Assembly: GCF_000204645.1 (NCBI RefSeq)
Contig: NC_015422.1
Coordinates: forward strand, 3,799,001 to 3,863,000
Direction of reading: 5' to 3'
DNA length: 64,000 nt
Source of the DNA: Alicycliphilus denitrificans K601
GTDB taxonomy: Bacteria; Pseudomonadota; Gammaproteobacteria; Burkholderiales; Burkholderiaceae_C
The position numbers and the translations under genes were made by a program. The notes below the pieces were generated by a model, which worked only from the letters and a program-made list of their open reading frames with translations, was not told the origin of the DNA and made no database searches. Shown one piece after another: positions 45,032-52,118 of the stretch (position 1 is its first letter; each line of letters opens with the position of its first letter).

Positions 45032-45841
45032 ATGATTAGAAAATTTTTTATTTTACTGGCAATTTCTATAATGCTAGGGGGGTGCGCAAATGGCTACAAG
45101 CAATTTTACAAGCCAGCAAATGGAGTGACGCCCGAATCAATCGCTCGAATGCGCGCAAACCCACCGCCGGAGACGCCGCTCGTTGAAAGAATCCCTCCAA
45201 TTAATGGATCTGCCGCAATGGATGCTTATTCGAAAAGAGGATACATACTAATTGGGAGTGCAGAATTCAATAGCAGTCGAAGTGAATCTGAAAATTCAGC
45301 GATTGAACAAGGGAAAGCTGTAGGAGCCGATCTTGTTGTTATTTTAAATCCACAATATGCAGGCTCTGAATCATCTGTCATACCGATCACTACACCAACA
45401 ACATCAACAACATATTCGACTGGTTCCGCCACCGCCTATGGGAAAGGGGGAGTGGTAACGGCATATGGCAATGGAACTAGCACCACCTACGGAACAACAA
45501 CTAATTTTATCCCCGTCACCATTCACAGGACAAACTACAGTGCAGGTTATTTTATAAAACAAAAAACTATACTTGGCGTACAAGCAAGAGATTTGAATGA
45601 CAAGGAGCGCCAAGAATTAGGAACAAATAAAGGGGTCGTCATTACCTTGATTGTCGATGACTCACCTGCATTTAAAGCAGACCTCTTACCTGGCGACATT
45701 GTAATCTCAATCAACGAAACACCCATATCAAGTATGAGTCAACTTTCGAAGTCAATCTTAGAACGCAGCGGTAATCTCATTACTCTTGGCATTATTCGCA
45801 ATGGCCGCAGTATAAATCTTCCAGTTCAGCTGAATCAATAA
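45032..45841 (+). CDS. Cassette 2, gene b: lipoprotein with C-terminal PDZ domain
   Basis: The 269-aa protein starts with a lipoprotein signal ending in LGGC (Cys about residue 17). A middle region rich in Ser/Thr/Tyr/Gly (TTPTTSTTYSTGSATAYGKG) follows. A C-terminal PDZ domain is seen (about 185-265: LGTNKGVVITLIVDDSPAFK, LLPGDIVISINETPISSMSQ). It is probably anchored in the envelope and binds peptides. The region is strongly AT-rich. It shares the cassette with gene a, with no attC between them. Confidence 0.78.
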   Translation: MIRKFFILLAISIMLGGCANGYKQFYKPANGVTPESIARMRANPPPETPLVERIPPINGSAAMDAYSKRGYILIGSAEFNSSRSESENSAIEQGKAVGADLVVILNPQYAGSESSVIPITTPTTSTTYSTGSATAYGKGGVVTAYGNGTSTTYGTTTNFIPVTIHRTNYSAGYFIKQKTILGVQARDLNDKERQELGTNKGVVITLIVDDSPAFKADLLPGDIVISINETPISSMSQLSKSILERSGNLITLGIIRNGRSINLPVQLNQ

Positions 45842-45845
45842 TACT

Positions 45846-45905
45846 TTCTAACATTTCGGTCAAGCCGACCCGCCTACGGCGGTCGGCTTACCTCAGGCGT
45901 TAGCG
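45846..45905 (+). other. attC site of cassette 2
   Basis: Inverse core TTCTAAC, then GTCAAGCCGACC, a CGCC-TA-CGGCG hairpin, GTCGGCTTA and core GTTAGCG. Length 60 bp. Confidence 0.8.
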
Positions 45906-45910
45906 CGTAC

Positions 45911-46588
45911 ATGACAGTCGATTTAGCTCTCATAATTAATCAGTGCGAGGACTACCTATTTCCTACGCGCAGCTTTAGCGTGCGGCAACGAGCCCTTTAC
46001 TACCATCTGTTCCGCCACACGCACTTGGAAGGTAAGTCTTCTGGCTTGTTCTCCTTACTTCCTCTTTCAAACGCCATCGGCGTTGCAGAAAGTTCTGTGC
46101 GCGAGGATGTAAGAGCGCTTCACGAGCGCGGCTGCCTCGTTATCGAAGACCGTTCTCGTAACGGCCACTTGCTGCGAGTATTGTTGCCATCTGACATCCC
46201 AGGCGTCGTCCCAGAGACACGGCCTGAGGTTCAGATAGACATCGCGTCCATGGACTTCTTCTCAAACCGTCGCTTTCTTTCGGTATTGCTGGCCCGCGAG
46301 GACGGGCGTTGCTTCTACTGCCTAAAAAGCATTCGCGCCGAGTCATGCGAGCTTGACCACGTGTCGTGTCAAGCAAACGGCAAAGATAACTCCATTCGCA
46401 ATATTGTTTGTTCGTGCCACGAGTGCAATACGACAAAGCAAGCCCAACCCGCCGCAGACTTTGTTCGGTCGCTTTATCGAAAGGGCGTTTTATCTCAGCC
46501 TGAGCTCGAAAATCGTTTGTCGGCACTTGAGCAGCTTACGGCTGGAAATTTGCTGCCAGATCGAGCACTTCTACAGAGTGCGCTCTAA
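45911..46588 (+). CDS. Cassette 3: HNH endonuclease with N-terminal winged-helix domain
   Basis: The 225-aa protein has an N-terminal helix-turn-helix-like part (about 20-95, FSLLPLSNAIGVAESSVRED) and a C-terminal HNH domain. The domain shows Cys134-x2-Cys137, Asp149-His150, Asn164 and Cys169-x2-Cys172. The zinc-ribbon HNH layout suggests a DNA nuclease, perhaps restriction or phage defence, which is inferred. The ATG lies only 6 bases after the attC core, and the TAA stop lies in the inverse core of its own attC. Confidence 0.82.
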   Translation: MTVDLALIINQCEDYLFPTRSFSVRQRALYYHLFRHTHLEGKSSGLFSLLPLSNAIGVAESSVREDVRALHERGCLVIEDRSRNGHLLRVLLPSDIPGVVPETRPEVQIDIASMDFFSNRRFLSVLLAREDGRCFYCLKSIRAESCELDHVSCQANGKDNSIRNIVCSCHECNTTKQAQPAADFVRSLYRKGVLSQPELENRLSALEQLTAGNLLPDRALLQSAL

Positions 46589-46640
46589 CACGTCAATCCA
46601 GCCGACCGCCTTCGGCGGCGGCTGATTTCAATCGTTAGTC
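46583..46640 (+). other. attC site of cassette 3
   Basis: Inverse core CTCTAAC (containing the HNH stop codon), CAGCCGACCGCC-TTC-GGCGGCGGCTG hairpin, core GTTAGTC. Length 58 bp. Confidence 0.75.
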
Positions 46641-46893
46641 CCATCCTGCTTTATGCGCGCAGTCACTTGCTCCAGCGCTCGGCCCTGCTCCCAAGGCTTT
46701 CAAGCCTTTTTGGCCTCCAGCGCTTGTGTAGCAAGCGCCACCAGCTATCATTATTGCAGCGCTGCGCCGCTTTCGTGGCCCAGCGCTTTTTCATGGGCTG
46801 CGCCCTTCTTCAAGTCCGGGCGCTCCCTTTTGGCCTTCGGGTCTAACCCGGCGTTCAAGCCGACCCGCCTACGACGGGCGGCTTACCTTGGGC
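46635..46893 (+). other. Cassette 4: gene-less cassette carrying the host palindrome
   Basis: About 259 bp between the attC3 and attC4 crossover points hold no convincing gene. The only frame of note (81 codons) is low-complexity and runs into attC4. The segment contains palindromes of the AGCGCTT family, including a full copy at 46714-46757, plus TTGCAGCGCTGCGCC. It looks like host intergenic DNA captured as a cassette. Confidence 0.65.
46714..46757. repeat. Dispersed palindromic repeat, copy 5, inside cassette 4
   Basis: CCTCCAGCGCTTG, a short loop and CAAGCGCCA followed by CCAGCTATCATTATTG, the same layout as the chromosomal copies at 10.4 and 54.4 kb. Confidence 0.7.
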
Positions 46894-46900
46894 GTTAGCG
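46841..46900 (+). other. attC site of cassette 4
   Basis: Inverse core GTCTAAC, TTCAAGCCGACCCGCC-TACGA-CGGGCGGCTTA hairpin (read in parts), core GTTAGCG. Length 60 bp. Very close in sequence to attC2, attC9 and attC10. Confidence 0.8.
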
Positions 46901-46922
46901 CTCGAGAAATGGGCTACCTGTC

Positions 46923-47939
46923 ATGATTGTTGTTCTTGATTCGAATGTTTGGCTATCTGAACTAGGACTTAGGTCTGGGGCGGCAGCTGCGGTGCGGTTC
47001 TTCCTCAACCAAAGCAATGCTCAAGTTGCCGTTCCTGAGGTCGTTCAACTCGAAGTTCGACACAACTTGACGAATCGCCTTAGCACTCATGCCAAGGAAA
47101 TCCGCGACAACTATCGGCAGTTGCTAACCGCCTTTGGCAAACTGCGAGAAATAGTCCTGCCTACAGAGGAAGAAATTCAAGCAAAAGTCGAAGAGCTTTT
47201 TGCGTCTCTCGGGGTACAGCAACAACAGATCCCCTTCAGCTTGGAGAGTGCGCGCAGCGCCTTATTCAAGGCGATACAAAAAGCGCCTCCTTGTGACAAG
47301 AGCCAGGAATTCAAAGACGCAGTTATTTGGGCTGATTGCGTTGCTTTGCTTGCAATTGATGAAGTTGTCTTGGTCACTAACGACAAGGCGTTCTACCGAG
47401 ATAGAGCTTACGAGAAAGGACTCGCTCCAAATCTTCACGACGAAGCGAAAAACCTACCACACCCAATCCGCATACTACCTAGTCTTAGCGATCTTCTCGA
47501 AGTTATTCAGGCGCCGATTCCTCTGGAGCAAGAGCAACTCCAGGAAGCTATCTTCGAGGCCTTCGGCGAGAGCATTAACGGTACGCTCGCTCGAACCGGC
47601 TTCAGTCTTGGCGCAAGACAAGACGTGACCTACAAATTATTTGCCACAGAGAATCCGAGTGAATTGTTCTTGGAATTTTCAATAGCCATCGCATGTAGCG
47701 ACTCACGTGAAGAAGGCCGCACGAATGCGTTACTTAGCCTCAATGGCGACGGGCTTTATTCACCGACGAATCGTACATTTGCGAATCTTCGGAATTTCGG
47801 CGAGCACCTTGCTTGGCTGAACGCGAATGGCGAACCGCAGGAAACCAGAAACCACTATTTGTACGCTAATGGGATAGTGATCGGCCATAGAGAGGTTACC
47901 TATGATGCGCGGCATGCGCTCCCTGCCAATGAGCGCTAA
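46923..47939 (+). CDS. Cassette 5: PIN-domain protein (DUF4935-like)
   Basis: The 338-aa protein has a PIN-type RNase core in its first 170 residues: Asp6 (VVLDSNVW), Glu44 (VVQLEVRHNL), Asp132/Asp138 (KDAVIWADC) and Asp154 (LVTNDKAFYRD). An extra C-terminal half of about 160 residues has no recognised domain. There is no neighbouring antitoxin gene. A 5-codon reading frame (46909-46926) ends in an ATGA overlap with this start and may help translation. Confidence 0.8.
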   Translation: MIVVLDSNVWLSELGLRSGAAAAVRFFLNQSNAQVAVPEVVQLEVRHNLTNRLSTHAKEIRDNYRQLLTAFGKLREIVLPTEEEIQAKVEELFASLGVQQQQIPFSLESARSALFKAIQKAPPCDKSQEFKDAVIWADCVALLAIDEVVLVTNDKAFYRDRAYEKGLAPNLHDEAKNLPHPIRILPSLSDLLEVIQAPIPLEQEQLQEAIFEAFGESINGTLARTGFSLGARQDVTYKLFATENPSELFLEFSIAIACSDSREEGRTNALLSLNGDGLYSPTNRTFANLRNFGEHLAWLNANGEPQETRNHYLYANGIVIGHREVTYDARHALPANER

Positions 47940-48005
47940 CAAGCGCTTGCAGCCGACCGTCAAAAAGCTGCGCTTTTCGCCGTCGGCTGAAGCTTTACGT
48001 TGGAC
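47934..48005 (+). other. attC site of cassette 5
   Basis: Inverse core CGCTAAC (with the PIN stop codon), CAGCCGAC and GTCGGCTG arms, inner AAAAGC/GCTTTT hairpin, core GTTGGAC that fits GTTRRRY fully. Length 72 bp. Confidence 0.8.
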
Positions 48006-48008
48006 GCT

Positions 48009-48551
48009 ATGAAAGTGGTAATCATCGGAAATGGGGGAAGCGGGAAGACTTGGCTCGCCAAGCAATTGGCCTCCCGATTTTCATCAAGACTGGTACACCT
48101 TGATAATGTGTTCTGGGAGCCAGGAGGATTTGACAAGAAAAGGAAAGCCGACGATGTCTCCTTTCTTGTTCAGCAAACCAAGAGCGCTGATTCATGGATA
48201 GTCGAGGGAGTGTTCGGCGAACTGGCGGAGAGATACCTTGATGAAGCTGCTGCCCTTATATGGCTTAACCTGGATTGGGAAACCTGTAAGCGACGACTTG
48301 AGATGAGAGGATCGGAGAGCAAGGCACACATGAGCCGGATTCAGTCCGAAGCAGGGCTGGTTAAGCTTATTGAATGGGCGTCAGAATATTGGGTCCGTGG
48401 CGATTCTAGATCTTTCCATGGACACGAAAGGATATTCGAAAACTTCAATGGCTTCCGCGTCAAGCTGCGGAGTGAGGAGGAGGTAACCCGGTTTGTTAAC
48501 AGCGTCCAACAAGTCATTCCAGCGGACGCGGCGCAAGCGCCGCGCCGCTGA
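48009..48551 (+). CDS. Cassette 6: P-loop kinase-like protein (adenylate kinase/topology modulation type)
   Basis: The 180-aa protein has the P-loop GNGGSGKT (7-14), then LVHLDNVFWEPGGF, SWIVEGVFGELAERYLDEA, LIWLNLDWETCKRRLEMRG, the pattern of small adenylate-kinase-like proteins called FlaR or topology modulation protein. The ATG lies 3 bases after the attC5 core, so there is almost no leader. The last 15 or so codons (from VIPADA on) lie inside attC6, so the C-terminus is set by the recombination site. Confidence 0.8.
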   Translation: MKVVIIGNGGSGKTWLAKQLASRFSSRLVHLDNVFWEPGGFDKKRKADDVSFLVQQTKSADSWIVEGVFGELAERYLDEAAALIWLNLDWETCKRRLEMRGSESKAHMSRIQSEAGLVKLIEWASEYWVRGDSRSFHGHERIFENFNGFRVKLRSEEEVTRFVNSVQQVIPADAAQAPRR

Positions 48552-48566
48552 ATTCGGACGTTAGGC
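48504..48566 (+). other. attC site of cassette 6
   Basis: Inverse core GTCCAAC, hairpin CAGCGGACGCGGCGC-AA-GCGCCGCG-CCGCTG (read in parts), core GTTAGGC that fits GTTRRRY. Length 63 bp. Confidence 0.8.
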
Positions 48567-48684
48567 CTCAGAAATGCCGCCAGACCTTCTAGTTGCTCTG
48601 TTGTCAAGTTCAGCCGTGAGCGCGGTGATAGTGACCTGCCCCCATTGACCGTGCCAACAGATTGGAGAAGTCCGGGGTTGAAGG

Positions 48685-49518
48685 TTAATCGAAGTTTTGT
48701 TTCTGCTCACTGCCAGCAGCACCGCCAGCGCGCTGGCGGTGCTGCTGGGCGAATCGTGCCGGCGGGATGCGTCCCAAACTGCTGTGCGGCCTGACCTCGT
48801 TGTAATCCCGCCGCCAATGTGCAATGCACTCCCGGGCCTGTGACAAGGATTCAAACCACTGCTCGTTGAGGCATTCATCTCTGAACTTGCCGTTGAAGCT
48901 CTCGATGTAGCCGTTCTGCATGGGCTTGCCCGGCTCAATCAGGATGTGCCGAATCCCGTTCTTGTGCGTCCAGGCCAGGAACGCCCGACTGGTGAACTCC
49001 GGGCCATTGTCCGTTCGCACTGCTGCCGGGTAGCCACGCAACCTTGCCACTTGGTCGAGCACGCGCGTGACGTACTGGCCCGAGATGCCGTAGTCCACCG
49101 TGATGTCCACGGACTCCTTGCTGAAGTCATCCACCACCGTCAGACACTTGATGCGCCGTCCACTGGACAGACTGTCCGAGACGAAATCCATGCTCAGCAC
49201 CTCGTTGATATTCCTGGCCAGTTGCAGCGGCACACGCTCTTGCGCTGGGCGTTTGACTTTGCGGCGCTTCTTCACCGTCAGGTTGGCCTGCCGGTACAGC
49301 CGATAGATGCGCTTGTGGTTCACCCCCGGAAACTGCTGGCGCAGCATGTCGTGGATGCGCCGGTAGCCGAATCGGCGGCGCACCAAGGCCGTTTGCCGAA
49401 TCTGTTCACCCAGGGTGGCGTTGAGCTCGCTGGGCTGCGGTGGGTGGCGGTAGCTGTCTCGGGATAGCCCCACAAGGCGGCAGGCGTGCCGCTCCGAGAG
49501 GTGATGCTGCTCAATCAT
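48685..49518 (-). CDS. IS3-family transposase orfB (integrase core)
   Basis: The 277-aa frame holds the rve integrase core: first Asp in LSMDFVSD, second Asp in RTDNGPEFTS and the Glu in YIESFNGKFRDE. It also has the N-terminal HTH_21-like region. It is probably made as a fusion with orfA through a -1 frameshift near a GTAAAG run just before the orfA stop, since the orfB frame is open back to that point without its own good start. Confidence 0.9.
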   Translation of the reverse strand: MIEQHHLSERHACRLVGLSRDSYRHPPQPSELNATLGEQIRQTALVRRRFGYRRIHDMLRQQFPGVNHKRIYRLYRQANLTVKKRRKVKRPAQERVPLQLARNINEVLSMDFVSDSLSSGRRIKCLTVVDDFSKESVDITVDYGISGQYVTRVLDQVARLRGYPAAVRTDNGPEFTSRAFLAWTHKNGIRHILIEPGKPMQNGYIESFNGKFRDECLNEQWFESLSQARECIAHWRRDYNEVRPHSSLGRIPPARFAQQHRQRAGGAAGSEQKQNFD

Positions 49519-49550
49519 CTGCCGGATGGCATCGCGGCGCGCCTGTGGGG

Positions 49551-49826
49551 CTAGCGCTTTACCCCGAAGACGCTCTTGAGGGCGTGGATGTCCAGGTGGG
49601 CTTCGGCCAGCAGTTTCTTGAGCTTTGCGTTCTCGCTCTCAAGCTCGCGCAGGCGCTGGGTCTCTGAGACCTGCATGCCGCCGAACTTGGCACGCCATTT
49701 GTAAAACGTGGCCTGGCTGAAGCCGCCGCTGCGGCACAACTCGGGGATGCCCATGCCGGCTTCGGCCTGTCGCAAGAAGCCAATGATTTGTTCGTCGCCG
49801 AACCTGCTCTTCTTCATGTCCGTCAT
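49551..49826 (-). CDS. IS3-family transposase orfA
   Basis: The 91-aa protein has the IS3 orfA helix-turn-helix (FGDEQIIGFLRQAEAGMGIP, LCRSGGFSQATFYKWRAKFG) followed by a leucine-zipper-like coil (LRELESENAKLKKLLAEAHL). It binds the IS ends and, fused to orfB, makes the active transposase. Confidence 0.9.
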   Translation of the reverse strand: MTDMKKSRFGDEQIIGFLRQAEAGMGIPELCRSGGFSQATFYKWRAKFGGMQVSETQRLRELESENAKLKKLLAEAHLDIHALKSVFGVKR

Positions 49827-50398
49827 TCTCCTGGGTTGACGGGCTTCTCTCGTTTACTGTGGTACGGCTGGTGGGGGGCAGGTCACGAGCACGAACGTCA
49901 CGCTTACGCCCTCACCGCAAGCACCAGTCTGCGATCGTTCAGCCTCAGCGCTTGTCCTGTGGGCACCACAGTGGCGGCCTGATCAGAAGGATGTCGCAGC
50001 GCGTGAGGAAGCAGCAGCGTCCGGTCTCAGTAACTTCTTCGCAAGTTCAGGTTGCTTCGCCCGCACAGAGTTGCGCCGCGTAAGCAGTCTCAGCCCTTCA
50101 GAAGTCAACTCGGAGCTCGGTGCTTCCGGTGGCCAGTTCAGCGCAGTTGTCACCATTGCTGTCCGCGAACTCGGGCCCGTGGTCAAGTTGCTGTCTTCCG
50201 CTTCGCTTGTCGAGGGAGGCACCGAGGCCGTCCTCCAAGTCACATCGCGCCGGCTGCAGCCGTCCAGTCAAGCACGTGAGTTCACAGTTCATTGGCGCCA
50301 TGGCGGCCCAGGCGTAGTCAAAGGCGTGGCCAGTCTGCCCAGCGACATGAGCGCCGCCCTGCGCTCCGGCCTGCAGCCTGCCACTGCAACGCAGTGAC

Positions 50399-50526
50399 GC
50401 CTAACCCTTCGCTGGAGCGGGACCTCCACCGGCCTGGCACTTGGCCCGCGAGGCGCTGCAGGTCTATGCTCCGCCTCGCGGGCCAAGCGCCATTCCGGTT
50501 CCGGCCCCTCAGCTCAAACGTTAGAC
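50399..50526 (+). other. attC site of cassette 7 (long form)
   Basis: Inverse core GCCTAAC to core GTTAGAC, 128 bp. A long stem pairs CTTGGCCCGCGAGGCG with CGCCTCGCGGGCCAAG around a loop of about 17 bases. It is twice as long as most others in this array, suggesting a different origin. Confidence 0.78.
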
Positions 50527-50535
50527 ACCGTCACC

Positions 50536-51252
50536 ATGGAACCGTATCTCTTCTACGGAGTTGTGCTACCCGAACGGGCTCAGCTGACACTTCAATTCAG
50601 TGTCGGCTTTTCTCACATCGCTTCCGGAGTTGAAGGCACTGCGAAGGTGAGCATCATTCTGAACCAAGTTGCTGTCACCGTTGAGAGCGAACACAAATGG
50701 GGTATCTTTGACCTTCGGAATGTCGTCAAGAACATCGTCCAAAATCATCTGGCTATGGTTGGTTATCTCATGGGCTACGCCTACGATTTCGAGGTGACCC
50801 GCGTCCTAAATCAAGGCCGCGAAATCGATTACGTTTTTGGCATTGACATTCCGTGCCTCACAGAGCGAAACAAGAAAATTGATTTAGGGGTTGCCTTGGC
50901 GAGCCTTCGCGAGAAGACTGCGGGGGAGAACGGAGTGTTTCTGAATCGTTGCTTCTCCGATCTAGCCTCCTCAATGAAGCATGCTGACGACACTGCCTTC
51001 TACTGCTACAGGGCAATTGAATCCCTACGTCACCACTGTGCTGCGGTACACGGTTTGTCGGACGCAAACAAAACCACTCAGTGGGAGAAGTTTCGTCAGG
51101 TTTCTGGATGCACGGAGGAGGTTCTCCGCCAAATCAAGGTAGCAGCTGATCCTTTACGTCACGGTGAGGTGTTGGGAGGCAGTTCCGAAGACCGCGAAAA
51201 GTTGTTCATGGCAACTTGGGACGTCGTCGATGGCTATCTCCGCGGTGTCTAA
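50536..51252 (+). CDS. Cassette 8: hypothetical protein
   Basis: The 238-aa protein is not recognised. It is soluble, without signal peptide. The N-terminal third is beta-rich (LTLQFSVGFSHIASGVEGTA, VSIILNQVAVTVESEHKWGI). The C-terminal part is helical with AFYCYRAIESLRHHCAAVHG and VAADPLRHGE, similar in feel to HEPN- or methylation-associated helices, but this is only an impression. The ATG lies 10 bases after the attC7 core, and the TAA is in the inverse core of attC8. Confidence 0.65.
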   Translation: MEPYLFYGVVLPERAQLTLQFSVGFSHIASGVEGTAKVSIILNQVAVTVESEHKWGIFDLRNVVKNIVQNHLAMVGYLMGYAYDFEVTRVLNQGREIDYVFGIDIPCLTERNKKIDLGVALASLREKTAGENGVFLNRCFSDLASSMKHADDTAFYCYRAIESLRHHCAAVHGLSDANKTTQWEKFRQVSGCTEEVLRQIKVAADPLRHGEVLGGSSEDREKLFMATWDVVDGYLRGV

Positions 51253-51318
51253 CCTCTCGGTCAAGAGGGACGCTCCGCCGGCAAGCCGGCTCCGCGCCCC
51301 TTACCTCCAACGTTAGGA
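51247..51318 (+). other. attC site of cassette 8
   Basis: Inverse core GTCTAAC, AAGAGGGACGC arm, inner CCGGC-AA-GCCGG hairpin, core GTTAGGA. Length 72 bp. Confidence 0.78.
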
Positions 51319-51338
51319 TCAATCGAGGAGAATCAGAT

Positions 51339-51602
51339 ATGTCAGGGAGAATACGAACAAGCGGACAATCCCTTGTTAGAACTTTTTCAGCTATGGGATC
51401 AGATGGCGTAGATTACTTAGTAAGCGAATTCGTCCTTCATCAGGAAGTCCAATAATATAACGGAAACTGGGCGCCCATAGAAAATGGCCCAAGAGAATTC
51501 CAATTATCCAATGGCAAACGAGTGTATGGCTCACACTTAGGCGATAATTTGTTCACCATCGCCAATACAACAATAACACTCACCCCCACTGAGCCAACCT
51601 AA
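51339..51602 (+). pseudogene. Cassette 9: small gene with an in-frame TAA
   Basis: An ATG at 51339 with GAGGAG 9 bases upstream opens 38 codons (MSGRIRTSGQSLVRTFSAMG onward) to a TAA at 51453-51455. The same frame then runs on for 48 sense codons (YNGNWAPIENGPREFQLSNG, continuing to TLTPTEPT) and ends with a TAA inside the attC9 inverse core, as other cassette genes here do. It reads as an 87-codon gene broken by one nonsense codon. A functional 38-aa product or read-through is possible. Confidence 0.6.
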
Positions 51603-51656
51603 CCCGGCGGTCAAGCCGACCCGCCTTCGGCGGGCCGCTTACCTAATCCGTTAGGT
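51597..51656 (+). other. attC site of cassette 9
   Basis: Inverse core ACCTAAC fits RYYYAAC fully. GGTCAAGCCGACCCGCC pairs with the GGCGGG-CCGCTTACC arm around TTC, and core GTTAGGT fits GTTRRRY. Length 60 bp. Confidence 0.85.
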
Positions 51657-51684
51657 CTGCTATCCAACATTAAAGGAAGATGCC

Positions 51685-51990
51685 ATGAAAGCGTTCGCTC
51701 TTGCGCTTCTTGTCACATCCATTTCCTGTGCGTGTAGCTCTACTCCACCTGCACAAGCTGATCGGAACGTTTCATTCACCTGCACCAACGGCGAATCGAT
51801 TTCTGTGGTCTTCTCTCCTGCCAATGGCACCGCCATTCTAGTGCGCAACGGGGAGAACATTGAGCTCAAGCAACAACCAAGCGGCTCTGGTTTCATGTAC
51901 AGCAACGGCCCCAACACCATTCGCGGCAAAGGCAATGATCTGACCGTTGAGATCGGCCGCATGGTGCCGCTCCAGTGCAGTTCAGAGTAG
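51685..51990 (+). CDS. Cassette 10: MliC-type C-type lysozyme inhibitor lipoprotein
   Basis: The 101-aa protein has an N-terminal signal (MKAFALALLVTSISCACSST) with a lipoprotein-like cysteine. An MliC domain follows: VSFTCTNGESISVVFS, ILVRNGENIELKQQPSGSGF, MYSNGPNTIRGKGNDLTVEI. These proteins protect the cell wall by inhibiting C-type lysozyme. It is the last cassette, so expression from the integron promoter would be weak unless it has its own. Confidence 0.85.
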   Translation: MKAFALALLVTSISCACSSTPPAQADRNVSFTCTNGESISVVFSPANGTAILVRNGENIELKQQPSGSGFMYSNGPNTIRGKGNDLTVEIGRMVPLQCSSE

Positions 51991-52032
51991 CTATCGTTAT
52001 GGCAGCGCTGAATTTTCTCAAACCACAACAGG

Positions 52033-52089
52033 GTCTAACATCGTGGTCAAGCCGGCCCGCCTACGGCGGCCGGCTTGCTGCCATTAGTC
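52033..52089 (+). other. attC site of cassette 10 with degenerate core
   Basis: Inverse core GTCTAAC, GGTCAAGCCGGCCCGCC-TAC-GGCGGCCGGCTTG hairpin (read in parts), then ATTAGTC where GTTAGTC is expected. The lost G should weaken recombination, and it marks the distal end of the array. Confidence 0.7.
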
Positions 52090-52118
52090 CCTCCAAATAC
52101 TGGAGTCAAAACACCGCC

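Larger units (their letters stand above)
48632..49885 (-). mobile_element. IS3-family insertion sequence (IS407-like group)
   Basis: The element is 1254 bp with terminal inverted repeats TGACCTGCCCCC at both ends. It carries overlapping orfA and orfB on the minus strand. Flanking tetramers are ATAG on the left and CGAG on the right, so no target duplication is visible, although related elements make 4-bp duplications. Confidence 0.9.
48574..50397 (+). pseudogene. Cassette 7: exported protein gene split by an IS3-family element
   Basis: The 5' part is 48574-48631 (MPPDLLVALLSSSAVSAVI, a signal-peptide-like start). The 3' part is 49886-50397. Joining them without the IS gives one open frame of 570 bases, 189 codons plus TGA, with no stop. 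It continues STNVTLTPSPQAPVCD, LVLWAPQWRPDQKDVAAREE and ends SALRSG-type residues before ATATQ. The family is not recognised with certainty; similar small exported proteins of unknown role occur in proteobacteria. The interrupted gene cannot make the full protein now. Confidence 0.78.
42984..52089. mobile_element. Chromosomal integron: intI, attI and ten gene cassettes
   Basis: An IntI-type integrase is transcribed away from an array of ten cassettes, nearly all with genes on the opposite strand. Each junction carries a short imperfect palindrome that starts with an RYYYAAC-like box and ends with a GTTAG-type core, as attC sites do. Cassette base composition varies strongly and is mostly more AT-rich than the host. 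The array lies between rarA and the udg-ubiA-lolA-ftsK segment. Genus-level comparison was not possible here. Confidence 0.88.

Noticed and set aside
46653-46898. 81-codon frame in cassette 4 as a gene
   Set aside because: It is made of palindromic repeat DNA and attC sequence, has no ribosome binding site and shows no protein-like pattern.
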